Shown: positions 54,699 through 63,228 of the stretch, one piece after another | Layout of the letters: every line of letters starts with the position of its first letter | Position numbering within the stretch: position 1 is the first letter of the stretch | Source of the DNA: JBGQAS01 sp963699305 | Lineage (GTDB): Bacteria > Chloroflexota > Anaerolineae > Anaerolineales > Anaerolineaceae | Length of the DNA stretch: 64,000 nucleotides | Assembly: GCA_963699305.1 (NCBI GenBank) | Contig: OY969431.1 | Coordinates: forward strand, 2,311,574-2,375,573 | Direction of reading: 5' to 3' | Notes under the pieces: generated by a model | The model's input: only the letters and a program-made list of their open reading frames with translations | What the model was told of the DNA's origin: nothing | Database searches by the model: none | Translations under genes and position numbers: made by a program

Positions 54699-55097
54699 AT
54701 GAAGCACAATCTGCACACCCAATCCAAATCCCCGCTCCTGCGCATATTGATCGTAGATGATAAGCCGCAGGTGCGGCAGGATTTAAGCCTGTTGCTGAAA
54801 TTAAGCGGAGGGTTGGAGATCATCGGTGAAGCCAGCGACGGTTGGGAAGCGGTGGAAAAGAGCGGGCTGCTCCAACCGGATATCGTCCTCATGGACCTGG
54901 AAATGCCGGTGATGGATGGCTACCTGGCTGCAAGGGAAATAACAATCCGCTGGCCGGATTGCATCGTAATTGCATTGAGCGTTCATAGTGGCACAGAAGA
55001 AAGACTGCGTGCCCGTCGTTGCGGAGTAAAAGCCTTTATCGAAAAGGGCACCCCGCTTGAAATCATTTTGAAAACGATCAAACAAACAAGGAGATAA
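54699..55097 (+). CDS. stand-alone receiver-domain response regulator
   Basis: The 132-residue protein is a single CheY-like receiver: acidic IVDDKPQ near residue 18, the phosphorylated Asp in VLMDLEMPVMDG, Ser in ALSVHSG in place of the usual Thr, and Lys in FIEKGTP. It has no DNA-binding or enzyme domain, so it would act by protein contact or as a phosphate shuttle. Its receiver is close to that of the LuxR-type regulator upstream. The acyltransferase gene begins 3 bases after its stop. Confidence 0.88.
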   Translation: MKHNLHTQSKSPLLRILIVDDKPQVRQDLSLLLKLSGGLEIIGEASDGWEAVEKSGLLQPDIVLMDLEMPVMDGYLAAREITIRWPDCIVIALSVHSGTEERLRARRCGVKAFIEKGTPLEIILKTIKQTRR

Positions 55098-55100
55098 AAA

Positions 55101-56225
55101 ATGGATACAAAGACAGTTGCACGTCGATATGATTTGGATTGGATCCGCGTGATTGCGATCCTCTTGATTTTTGCTTTTCACAGCTTGAGGGCGTTCAATG
55201 CTTCCGATTGGCACATCAAAAATGCCATCGCTTCCCAGGCAGCTCAGAGCATTACAAATTTCATGGATACCTGGATCATGCCGATCATTTTTGTGGTGTC
55301 CGGGGCGGCGGCAGCGCTTTCCATGCGGGACGGCTCCATCCGAACCGCAGGAAAATTCCTCAAAGATAAAGTCCTGCGCTTGATCGTTCCACTGATCTTT
55401 GCTGATTTTGTTGGCGGCTATTTGCAGATCTACATTGAGCGTTTCAGCCACAAGCAATTCACCGGCACCCTTTTCCAATTTTTTCCGCATTATTATGAAG
55501 GACTTTATGGGTTTGGCGGTAACTTTGCCTTTGTAGGCAACCATACCTGGTACCTGTTCTTCCTCTTTATTCTGCTCGTTGCATTACTGCCGCTCTTTTT
55601 GCTGCTCAAGAGCCGTGTCGTGACCCCCATTGTTGAAAAGGTGATGAATTTTGTAAGCTTTCCAGGATTGATCTACGTATTTGTACTGTTGATGATCCCC
55701 CTCGCTTATTTGACTGGTCCTGTACGGGAATTATTGGGAGATGCCATCAACTGGGGTCTCGGGTATTATGCAATCTTCTTACTGGGAGGATTTCTCTTCA
55801 CCTTCAGCCAAAAACTCCAAATCAGCATTATGCGGCTTCGCTGGATCTCCCTGGTGCTGGCTTTAGGCACATGGGTTTTATTTTTCCTGACCGGTGAAGC
55901 GGAGGATTTATGCGCCTGGATGTGGATTCTCACCTTCCTGGGCTTTGCTACCAGGTATCTGAATTTCACCAACCCATTCTTGAAGTATGCCACTGAAGCG
56001 GTACTGCCTTTCTACATCCTGCACCAGACAGTGATCGTTTGCATCGATTTCTTTGTCGTGCAGCTTCCGCTGCCCATCTTCGTCAAGATCGCGATTGTCA
56101 TGATATCAGCCTTCGCTTCCATCATGCTGATCTATGAATATGGCATCCGCCGCTGGAACGTCGTGCGCGTGATTTTTGGAATGAAATGGATCAAAAAGGA
56201 AAAAACCGAAGAATTACAAAAATAA
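55101..56225 (+). CDS. acyltransferase-3 family membrane protein
   Basis: The 374-residue protein has about ten membrane helices. The acyltransferase-3 signature is LDWIRVIAILLIFAFHSLRAF near the N-terminus, with the catalytic-type His in FAFHSL, and VVSGAAAALSMRDG after helix 2. Members transfer acetyl, succinyl or other acyl groups to sugars or lipids at the membrane; OpgC-like enzymes are relatives. It is joined to the receiver gene, which hints at control by the signalling cluster. A strong terminator follows. Confidence 0.85.
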   Translation: MDTKTVARRYDLDWIRVIAILLIFAFHSLRAFNASDWHIKNAIASQAAQSITNFMDTWIMPIIFVVSGAAAALSMRDGSIRTAGKFLKDKVLRLIVPLIFADFVGGYLQIYIERFSHKQFTGTLFQFFPHYYEGLYGFGGNFAFVGNHTWYLFFLFILLVALLPLFLLLKSRVVTPIVEKVMNFVSFPGLIYVFVLLMIPLAYLTGPVRELLGDAINWGLGYYAIFLLGGFLFTFSQKLQISIMRLRWISLVLALGTWVLFFLTGEAEDLCAWMWILTFLGFATRYLNFTNPFLKYATEAVLPFYILHQTVIVCIDFFVVQLPLPIFVKIAIVMISAFASIMLIYEYGIRRWNVVRVIFGMKWIKKEKTEELQK

Positions 56226-56253
56226 CAACCATTGAAAAGATACGCAACACATC

Positions 56254-56293
56254 AAGCACCTCCGTTTGATTTCAAGGAGGTGCTTATTTTTTA
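56254..56293 (+). terminator. terminator after acyltransferase gene
   Basis: The stem AAGCACCTCC/GGAGGTGCTT with a 12-base loop is followed by ATTTTTTATT. Confidence 0.85.
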
Positions 56294-56381
56294 TTGATTT
56301 ATGCTATCATCGTGACTGGTCAACTGTTTTGAATCGTGTCCGGATGGACAACTATATGAAATGGGTGGGGTTGTATCTCTT

Positions 56382-57377
56382 ATGAACATCGTAACTGGGG
56401 CATCGGGACTGGTGGGGAGCAATCTGGTACGGGCTTTAGTACAGTACAATCTGCCAATGCGCGCAGTGATCCACCATGACCGCAGGGGCTTAGATGGTTT
56501 GCCTGTGGAATGGATCAAGGCGGACATCAATGATCCGGGTTCATTGGAAAAAGCATTCAAGGGCGCAGATGTTGTTTATCATTTAGCCGGTCTCATCACC
56601 CTCGATATGACATCGTGGAAGCACGTCGAGCAGATCAATGTTCAGGGGACACGCAATGTTGTGGATGCCTGCATAAAGTGCGGAGTCAAGCGGCTGGTGT
56701 ATTTCAGCTCGATCCATGCGCTGGACCAGGAACCACTAGGAATCCCAGTGGATGAAACCCGTCCATTGGCAGATGCAGTGCACTTTCCGCCGTACGATCG
56801 TTCCAAAGCGGAAGCTGAAAAAGTGATCCATACAGGTGTCAACAAAGGTCTTGATGCAATCATTGTCCGTCCGACAGCCATTATCGGACCCAATGATTTC
56901 AAACCTTCCTTCCTTGGACAGGCCATCATCCGCATGGCAAAGGGAACCATCCCCGCCATGGTCACCGGTGGATTTGATTGGGTGGATGCGCGTGATGTTG
57001 CCGAGGGGGCAATCCAGGCAGCGCAACACGGTGCTTCAGGCGAAAGCTACCTGCTCTCCGGGCACTGGCAATCCTTACGCAGCATGGCAGAGACGATCAC
57101 TGGTGTGACAGGGAAGAAACCATCACCCTTAACCGTTCCACTGTGGCTGGCGTATGCATTTGCACCGGTCATGGCAGCCACGTCAAAATTCAGCAATTCA
57201 GAGCCTTTGTATACGCGGGTGATGCTGCGTGCCCTGCACAGCAATCGGCAAATCAGCCATGCCAAGGCTGCAAAAAAGCTCGGCTACAATCCAAGACCCT
57301 TCGACCAAACGATTGCCGATACAATCCACTGGTTCGATGAACATGGTTATCTGAATCAAAAAAAGAATGGACGGTAG
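56382..57377 (+). CDS. NAD(P)-dependent epimerase/dehydratase (extended SDR)
   Basis: From the ATG at 56382 the protein has 331 residues; an ATG at 56361 would add seven. The Rossmann motif is VTGASGLVGSNLVRALV. The catalytic YxxxK is YDRSKAEAEK, preceded by FSSIHAL (Ser). It resembles the dihydroflavonol reductase / 3-beta-hydroxysteroid dehydrogenase type of extended SDR more than sugar epimerases. It begins an operon-like run with a steroid-reductase-like enzyme and a ferredoxin-like protein (gaps of 6 and 14 bases). Confidence 0.85.
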   Translation: MNIVTGASGLVGSNLVRALVQYNLPMRAVIHHDRRGLDGLPVEWIKADINDPGSLEKAFKGADVVYHLAGLITLDMTSWKHVEQINVQGTRNVVDACIKCGVKRLVYFSSIHALDQEPLGIPVDETRPLADAVHFPPYDRSKAEAEKVIHTGVNKGLDAIIVRPTAIIGPNDFKPSFLGQAIIRMAKGTIPAMVTGGFDWVDARDVAEGAIQAAQHGASGESYLLSGHWQSLRSMAETITGVTGKKPSPLTVPLWLAYAFAPVMAATSKFSNSEPLYTRVMLRALHSNRQISHAKAAKKLGYNPRPFDQTIADTIHWFDEHGYLNQKKNGR

Positions 57378-57383
57378 GAAATC

Positions 57384-58151
57384 GTGCAAATAACCGAGCA
57401 TTTCATTTACACCATTTTGATCCTGATCGATTTTGTCCTTGCCATGATTGTGTTCATGGCGCTTTTCTTTGTGACAGCTCCCTACGGCAGGCACGCCCGG
57501 AAAGGCTGGGGGCTGCTCATCAATAATAACCTCGGCTGGATCCTGATGGAAGCACCATCGGCGTTATTATTCGGAGCTTTGTTTTTCCTGGGGGATGCAC
57601 CAAAAAATATCACAACGATCATTTTCCTGTTGATGTGGGAAGCACATTATTTACACCGTGCGTTCATATACCCTTTAACCATCTCGAGCGGAAGAAAGAA
57701 AATGCCGGTGGTGATCATGTTAATGGGATTTGTTTTCAACACCTTCAATGCATACACAAATGCCCGCTTCCTGTTTTCGTTTTCGGGCGGCTATTCCGTC
57801 CGATGGCTTTGGGATATTCGTTTCATCATCGGTGCAACAATTTTCATATCCGGTTTCATCATCAACCGCCTGGCGGATAAGACGTTGAGACAGCTGCGGA
57901 AACCCGGAGAAACGGATTACAAGATTCCACAGGGAGGGCTGTTCCGCTGGATCTCCAGCCCCAATTATTTTGGTGAAATCATCGAGTGGTTTGGCTGGGC
58001 GATAGCCACCTGGTCGCTGCCAGGGTTTGCATTTGCGGTTTGGACGTTTGCCAACCTGGCTCCGCGCGCCAAAGCAAACCACGCGTGGTACCATAAAATG
58101 TTTGAACATTTCCCCGATTCGATCAAGGCACTCATTCCCGGGATATGGTAG
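57384..58151 (+). CDS. steroid 5-alpha-reductase-like membrane enzyme
   Basis: The 255-residue protein starts at GTG 57384 and has about six to seven membrane helices. The C-terminal part has the 5-alpha-reductase / DUF1295-type signature: KIPQGGLFRWISSPNYFGEIIEWFGWA, split here as IPQGGLFRWISSPNYF and GEIIEWFGWAIATW, then NLAPRAKANHAWY. It reduces a double bond with NADPH in eukaryotic relatives. Bacterial substrates are mostly unknown. The neighbour SDR could act on the same lipid or terpenoid. Confidence 0.85.
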   Translation: MQITEHFIYTILILIDFVLAMIVFMALFFVTAPYGRHARKGWGLLINNNLGWILMEAPSALLFGALFFLGDAPKNITTIIFLLMWEAHYLHRAFIYPLTISSGRKKMPVVIMLMGFVFNTFNAYTNARFLFSFSGGYSVRWLWDIRFIIGATIFISGFIINRLADKTLRQLRKPGETDYKIPQGGLFRWISSPNYFGEIIEWFGWAIATWSLPGFAFAVWTFANLAPRAKANHAWYHKMFEHFPDSIKALIPGIW

Positions 58152-58165
58152 GATAGATTTACGGG

Positions 58166-59311
58166 ATGAAAAAGCCCACCCCCAATTGTTACCAAACGCT
58201 TGCCAACCACCTGGATTCACTTCCGGGAGGATTTCCGCGGACAGATTCGGGTGTAGAATTGCGCATTTTACGCCACCTGTTCACCCCCGAAGAAGCAGAG
58301 GTTGCCAGTTTGCTCCTGCTGCTGCCGGAGAATGCCAAGGTGATTGCCCGGAGGGCAAGACTTCCTTTGAAAGAAACGCAACGGGTGCTTGGGAGCCTTT
58401 CAGATAAACGATTAATCTCCCATTTTTCCCAAAAGGGGACCCAGCACTATATGGCTCAACAGTTCGTGATCGGTTTTTGGGAAGAGCAGGTGGATAGACT
58501 GGATAAGGAAATCGTCGAAGCTTTCGAGGAATACCTGCCGGCTTTCAGCGATGCCGGCAATTGGGGAAAAGCCCCACAGTTGCGCACCATTCCAGTGCAT
58601 CAAAGCATCCCTTATCAAACGAACGTCATGCCATATGACAACGTGCAAGCCATCATCGATTCGCATCAACAGTACGCGGTTGCCAATTGCATTTGCCGGC
58701 AGGAACAACGCGTGCTCGGACAGGATTGCGGAAAACCGGAAGGTACCTGCCTGGTTTTTGATAACGCGGCGCTTTATTTCATTCAATCAGGACGCGGAAA
58801 AAGCGTCAGCAGAACAGAAGTCCAGAAGCTGTTGATAAATGCAGAGAAATCCGGCCTGGTGCTGCAACCGGGGAATATCGAAAATCCCGGGAACATCTGC
58901 ATGTGCTGCGGATGCTGCTGTGGAGTGCTGAGAGGTATCAAACGATTCCCAAAACCAGCCGAGCAGGTTGCCAGTAATTTCCATGCCCATTTGGATGTTG
59001 AAAAATGCACCGGATGCGGTGTGTGCGTCAATCGCTGCCAGATGGATGCGCTGGAAATGCAGGAAGCCAAGACAAGCTTGAACCTGGACAGGTGCATTGG
59101 CTGTGGGCTTTGCGTTGCCACCTGCAAACCGGGTGCTTTGACCTTGGTTAAAAAGGAAGGAAAATCACTGGCAAAAGCTTCACATAACGACATTGCACTG
59201 GCAATCCGTATGGGGCAGGCGCGCGGCAGGCTGGGTTGGGGGGAGATATTGAGACTTTTAATGAAAACGGGTCGGGATAGGATCGCTGTCTTTTTTAAAC
59301 CTCCACGCTGA
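58166..59311 (+). CDS. 4Fe-4S ferredoxin-like protein with N-terminal helix-turn-helix-type region
   Basis: The 381-residue protein begins with about 95 residues that look like a winged-helix region (EEAEVASLLLLLPENAKVIARRARLP, shown here only in part as PENAKVIARRARLP). A middle part has scattered cysteines (NCICRQEQ, GQDCGK) and MCCGCCCGVLRG. Two classic 4Fe-4S motifs follow, CTGCGVCVNRC and CIGCGLCVATC, and a basic tail. It could be an electron carrier or a redox-responsive regulator. Similar proteins occur in anaerobes, and no exact function is known to me. A TGGTAGGAT box at 58146-58154 lies just before the ATG. Confidence 0.75.
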   Translation: MKKPTPNCYQTLANHLDSLPGGFPRTDSGVELRILRHLFTPEEAEVASLLLLLPENAKVIARRARLPLKETQRVLGSLSDKRLISHFSQKGTQHYMAQQFVIGFWEEQVDRLDKEIVEAFEEYLPAFSDAGNWGKAPQLRTIPVHQSIPYQTNVMPYDNVQAIIDSHQQYAVANCICRQEQRVLGQDCGKPEGTCLVFDNAALYFIQSGRGKSVSRTEVQKLLINAEKSGLVLQPGNIENPGNICMCCGCCCGVLRGIKRFPKPAEQVASNFHAHLDVEKCTGCGVCVNRCQMDALEMQEAKTSLNLDRCIGCGLCVATCKPGALTLVKKEGKSLAKASHNDIALAIRMGQARGRLGWGEILRLLMKTGRDRIAVFFKPPR

Positions 59312-59329
59312 TCGATTTAATCAAAGCAA

Positions 59330-60061
59330 TCACTGTACACGATTTTGGAATTCTGGTAATTTATTGATCGGTAAACCGCTAAGAGCTTTGTAATTCTCCT
59401 TATATCGAAAATCACAACAAGTGCCACCAAAGAATAATGTTGAGGTTCGAAACAAACCTGTCTTGATGGCATCCGAAACAGCAAAATCTCCTACACAAAT
59501 ATAAGGCATGTACTTTTCCAATCCCTTACGTTTCACCAATTTAAGCACTGCACATTCGGAATAATCGCAACCAAAATCGAAATGTGTGTGATCTCCTTCT
59601 ATAAATTGGAACACCCAGTTTTCGGGATACTCCCTTTTTTGAGTTTTCTCGGCGTATGCTCTAATATTATTGATATGTTGTTTTGAGAATTCCACCTTTC
59701 TCAGCCACCAGCGAATAATTCCGGGTAAGAACCGATAGACATTTCCGTAAATGTCGTAAAGCAATCTCCCTATATCATCCACAGACATGTTATTTTGTTC
59801 AAGAATTTCGATCAATCCCAATGCTGCAGCGCTGGCTGCATACGCAAAGATAAAAAGGTTTTCATCACCACCAATTTCCGGTAATTCTTGAAGCAGGCCC
59901 TGGAATTTCCGGCGAGTGTTTTCCAATATTCCTTCGACTTTTTCTACAGGAATGAAATCCGGAAGTAATTTCTCGCAGGATTTGAATAAAGGATTGAGCT
60001 GTTTCAGGAATTTTTCTTGATGTTGAACATAATAGTTTGACAATTTCGATTCTGCTTTCAT
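59330..60061 (-). CDS. L-2-amino-thiazoline-4-carboxylic acid hydrolase-like protein
   Basis: The 243-residue protein has the C-terminal pattern of the ATC-hydrolase-like family: DYSECAVLKLVKRKG, MPYICVGDFAVSDAI and LFRTSTLFFGGTCCDFRY. These hold two conserved cysteines and Asp residues. The N-terminal half is helical. The named enzyme opens a thiazoline ring on the way to L-cysteine, but most family members are untested. A GGGGTGA site precedes the ATG. It converges with the ferredoxin-like gene with a gap of 18 bases. Confidence 0.7.
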   Translation of the reverse strand: MKAESKLSNYYVQHQEKFLKQLNPLFKSCEKLLPDFIPVEKVEGILENTRRKFQGLLQELPEIGGDENLFIFAYAASAAALGLIEILEQNNMSVDDIGRLLYDIYGNVYRFLPGIIRWWLRKVEFSKQHINNIRAYAEKTQKREYPENWVFQFIEGDHTHFDFGCDYSECAVLKLVKRKGLEKYMPYICVGDFAVSDAIKTGLFRTSTLFFGGTCCDFRYKENYKALSGLPINKLPEFQNRVQ

Positions 60062-60110
60062 AAATCACCCCACGGAAATTGGAAATTTGTTGTTCAAATA
60101 AATCTACTAT

Positions 60111-60839
60111 TTAAAGATCCGAAAGCCACATATGTCCAGCAGTCATAGTTACTTCGGGGTGCGATTGTGCAAAGTCACGCAGCCTTTCAACATGAGCACC
60201 AAGAACCAAGTGATTCAGCCACATGGGAGTAATTTTAAAATCCACACTCGTCGGAATGGCATCCGCACAGTGGAAATGCCAGCGACTGCCATCCTGGATG
60301 GCAACCCCGCAATGCCCGCGGGTATGCCCGAAGAGAGGGATCAGGAACATACTGGGGGAAAATGGGAGCCGGATGGCATCGAAATCAAACCATTTTTCAG
60401 TAGGAAGATCATATAAGACCCAATGCGGGGAATGAGCAAAGTCTTTTCGGTCGTATGCTCCGACTTCAAAAAAATTATGGGAGTTGCTCAAGGTATCCAC
60501 CGCAGCCCGGTGGGCGTGGATGGATGCCCACGGAAAATCCGGCAATCCACCGGCATGATCAAAATGCATGTGGGTCAGCACGATATGCTTAATGCTCTCA
60601 GGTCGTATACCCAGGCTGCTGACTCGCCGCATGGCAGTCTCTTCTGGGGCATTATGAATCCCAAAGTCAGCGATAAAGAATTTCACCAGCCTGGAGGGTG
60701 CCAGATGGTCATGCAATCCCAAACCGGTATCCACAAGAACAGGTCCTTGGTCGGTATCCACGAGAAGGCACACTCCCCCGATGTGCCAGCGGGGGAACCA
60801 GGGGGACATGGATGCGCAATTTAATATTCGGACGGACAT
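60111..60839 (-). CDS. MBL-fold metallo-hydrolase
   Basis: The 242-residue protein has the beta-lactamase fold zinc motif THMHFDHAGG (residues ~91-100), a start GGVCLLVDTDQGPVLVDTG, and later HTRGHCGVA and CADA, giving the remaining ligands. It resembles the lactonase-like or quorum-quenching type, but the substrate is unknown. The AGGAGGAG site before the ATG is strong. It is transcribed toward the ATC-hydrolase-like gene. Confidence 0.88.
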   Translation of the reverse strand: MSVRILNCASMSPWFPRWHIGGVCLLVDTDQGPVLVDTGLGLHDHLAPSRLVKFFIADFGIHNAPEETAMRRVSSLGIRPESIKHIVLTHMHFDHAGGLPDFPWASIHAHRAAVDTLSNSHNFFEVGAYDRKDFAHSPHWVLYDLPTEKWFDFDAIRLPFSPSMFLIPLFGHTRGHCGVAIQDGSRWHFHCADAIPTSVDFKITPMWLNHLVLGAHVERLRDFAQSHPEVTMTAGHMWLSDL

Positions 60840-60949
60840 TGTCCGGCTCCTCCTAGGTTAGTTATTAGCATAGCATAAAACTTGGAGAACAAACCATCGC
60901 TGTAATCATAATATAATGATACAGACACGTCACACCTGCGATTTCATTC

Positions 60950-62183
60950 ATGCGAATATTATTGATCAACCAAGTGTTTGTCTCTCCCGATGAGCCGGGT
61001 CATACCCGTCACTTTGAGTTGGCGCAGTTCCTCAAGCAACAGGGACATGAACTGGTCATTGTTGCAAGTGACGTGAATTATCAGACCGGACAGCGAACGG
61101 TGGCTCAAGGCGAGCTCTTCACCGAACAAAAATTGGATGGTGTGCGTGTTATGCGGACGCACATCACTTCCGGTCTGCACCGCAATTATGCAGCACGAGT
61201 TCAATCCTATCTGAGTTTCATGTTTCGCTCCATCCGGGTTTCCATGCGAGTACAGGATGTGGACCTGGTCATGGGAACCACACCGCCTATTTTCCAGGCA
61301 TTCTCGGCATGGTATGTGGCATGGTGTCGTCATAAACCTTTCCTGCTGGAAGTACGCCGACCTCTGGCCGGAATTTGCGATCGGCATGGGTGTGATCAAG
61401 AACCGTTTCATCATAGGGCTTGCCCGCACGCTGGAGCGCTTTCTTTATCGGCATGCCGATGGCATCCTGGTGAATTCGCCAGCCTACACAGATTATTTGC
61501 AGCAAAAAGGCGTACCGCTTAAAAAGATCACCTGCATCCCATACGGTGCTGACTTGGATATGTTTACCCCTGCTGTGGATGGCAAGCGCATTCGTAAACA
61601 ATTGGGGATGGATAAAAAATTCATTGTTCTGTATGCCGGCGCTTTGGGGGAAGCGAACGATATTTACACGGTCCTCCGCGCTGCTGACCGGTTGAAGGCA
61701 AACACGGAAATCGTGTTTGTGTTTATAGGGGATGGAAAGGAGCGCCCGCGTTTGCAAGCGGAGGCGGAACGAAGGGGATTGAAAAACGTTCTTTTCGCCG
61801 GGACACGCCCAAAAAAGAAAATGCCGGAAGTGCTGGCTGCGGCGGATGTTAGTCTCGCGATCCTGAAGGATATTCCCATGTTCCGGACAACGTATCCGAA
61901 TAAAGTGTTCGACAGCATGGCGGCTGGAAAGGCGACCATCTTGGTGATCGACGGCGTGATACGCGAAGTGGTTGAGACTTCGGGAGGAGGGGTGTTTGTA
62001 AAGCCAGCAGACGATAAGGGCTTGGCAAATACCGTGTTTGCTTTGAGCAAAAATCCTGCACGATTGACGCGGATGGGAGCAGCGGCACGAAAATATGCAA
62101 TGAAGCACCTAAACCGGCGCGATAAATTGGAAGAAACAATGAATTTACTGATGACAACTTGCTCAAAAGGCAAAGGTACATGA
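60950..62183 (+). CDS. GT4-family glycosyltransferase, one frameshift
   Basis: Repaired, it is about 410 residues of a GT-B fold glycosyltransferase. The N-terminal lobe starts MRILLINQVFVSPDEPGHTRHFELAQFL, quoted here as RILLINQVFVSPDEPG, typical of WcaI/WbuB-like enzymes. The C-terminal lobe has IPYGADLDMF, FIGDGKERPRL and the nucleotide-sugar site around FDSMAAGKATI. The break is at 61357-61358: one C too many in CGCC changes DLWPEFAIGMGVIKN to another frame. The next gene starts inside its stop (ATGA). It likely adds a sugar to a lipid-linked surface polysaccharide. Confidence 0.88.
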
Positions 62184-63228
62184 ACGAGCCAATCACGGTT
62201 TACGTTTGGTTCCCGGTGGTGGTTTTCATCCTTGTGGCTAGCCTGGCGTATGGCACCGTTTTCCTTATCCGACGCTGGTTGGAGCGACGCAGGGTGCTGG
62301 ACATCCCCAATGACCGCAGTTCCCATTCCATTCCCACCCGCGCGGTGGCGGTCTTGTTATCGTCGTGTCCACTCTGGCTACAGCACTAGTTGCCGGTGCC
62401 ATTACGCAGCGATGGCGGGAATGCCTGGTGTTCATTAGCATGGGCATGGTCGTGGCCTGGCTGGGTTGGCAGGACGACCAACGCTCCATCTCACACCGGT
62501 GGCGGTTTCTCATACAAAGCATTGTCGCCGCAGTGACGATCCTCACATTAGGATATTTTCGAACGGTCACAGTACCATTGATAGGCACACTAAACTGGGG
62601 TTGGGTGGGCATCCCCATGACGTTCATCTGGATCATCGGGTTGATCAACGCCTACAACTTCATGGATGGCATCGATGGCATTGCCGGAGGTGTAGCGCTC
62701 GTTGGCGGTTTGGGCTGGATGATTCTTTCATCCTCAATGGGGGGTGTTACGAATATCATGGCATACTGGATTGCGCTCGGGATGGCATCCAGCAGCCTCG
62801 GTTTCCTAGGACATAATTGGTCACCAGCGCGCATTTTCATGGGGGATGTCGCCAGCACGTTCCTGGGCTATGCCTTTGCCGTCCTACCATTGTTCTCCAT
62901 CAGTCAGGAAAAGAATCAACTTCTGATGGGCACAACCATACTGTGGGCTTTCATCCTTGATACGCTGGTTACATTCATCATCCGTGCAGCAAAACATGAA
63001 AAGATTTTTTCAGCGCACCGATCCCACTTGTACCAGCGGCTTGTGATCAACGGATGGAAACACGCGGACGTCACACTCTTATACATGGTTCTGACGCTTG
63101 CCGGGTGTGTGCTGGCGTATGGCTGGACCCGCCCGTGGATTGCGTCTTCGGCACTTATCATCATCGGTATGCCGGTATGCTGGGTGATCCTTTCCATCAT
63201 TGCAGCGGTAGGGAAACATGGCGCCTGA
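62180..63228 (+). CDS. undecaprenyl-phosphate sugar-1-phosphate transferase (WecA/MraY family), one frameshift
   Basis: Repaired, it is about 349 residues with ten or so membrane helices. The MraY/WecA pattern shows VLDIPNDRSSHSIPTPRGGG after repair, FMDGIDGIAGGVAL for the Mg site, and the HxH-type loop AAKHEKIFSAHRSHLYQRL near the C-terminus. The break is in the CCC at 62337-62339: one more C gives PTPRGGGLVIV. It starts polysaccharide synthesis by moving a sugar phosphate to undecaprenyl phosphate. The heparinase-like gene overlaps its end by 11 bases. Confidence 0.9.
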
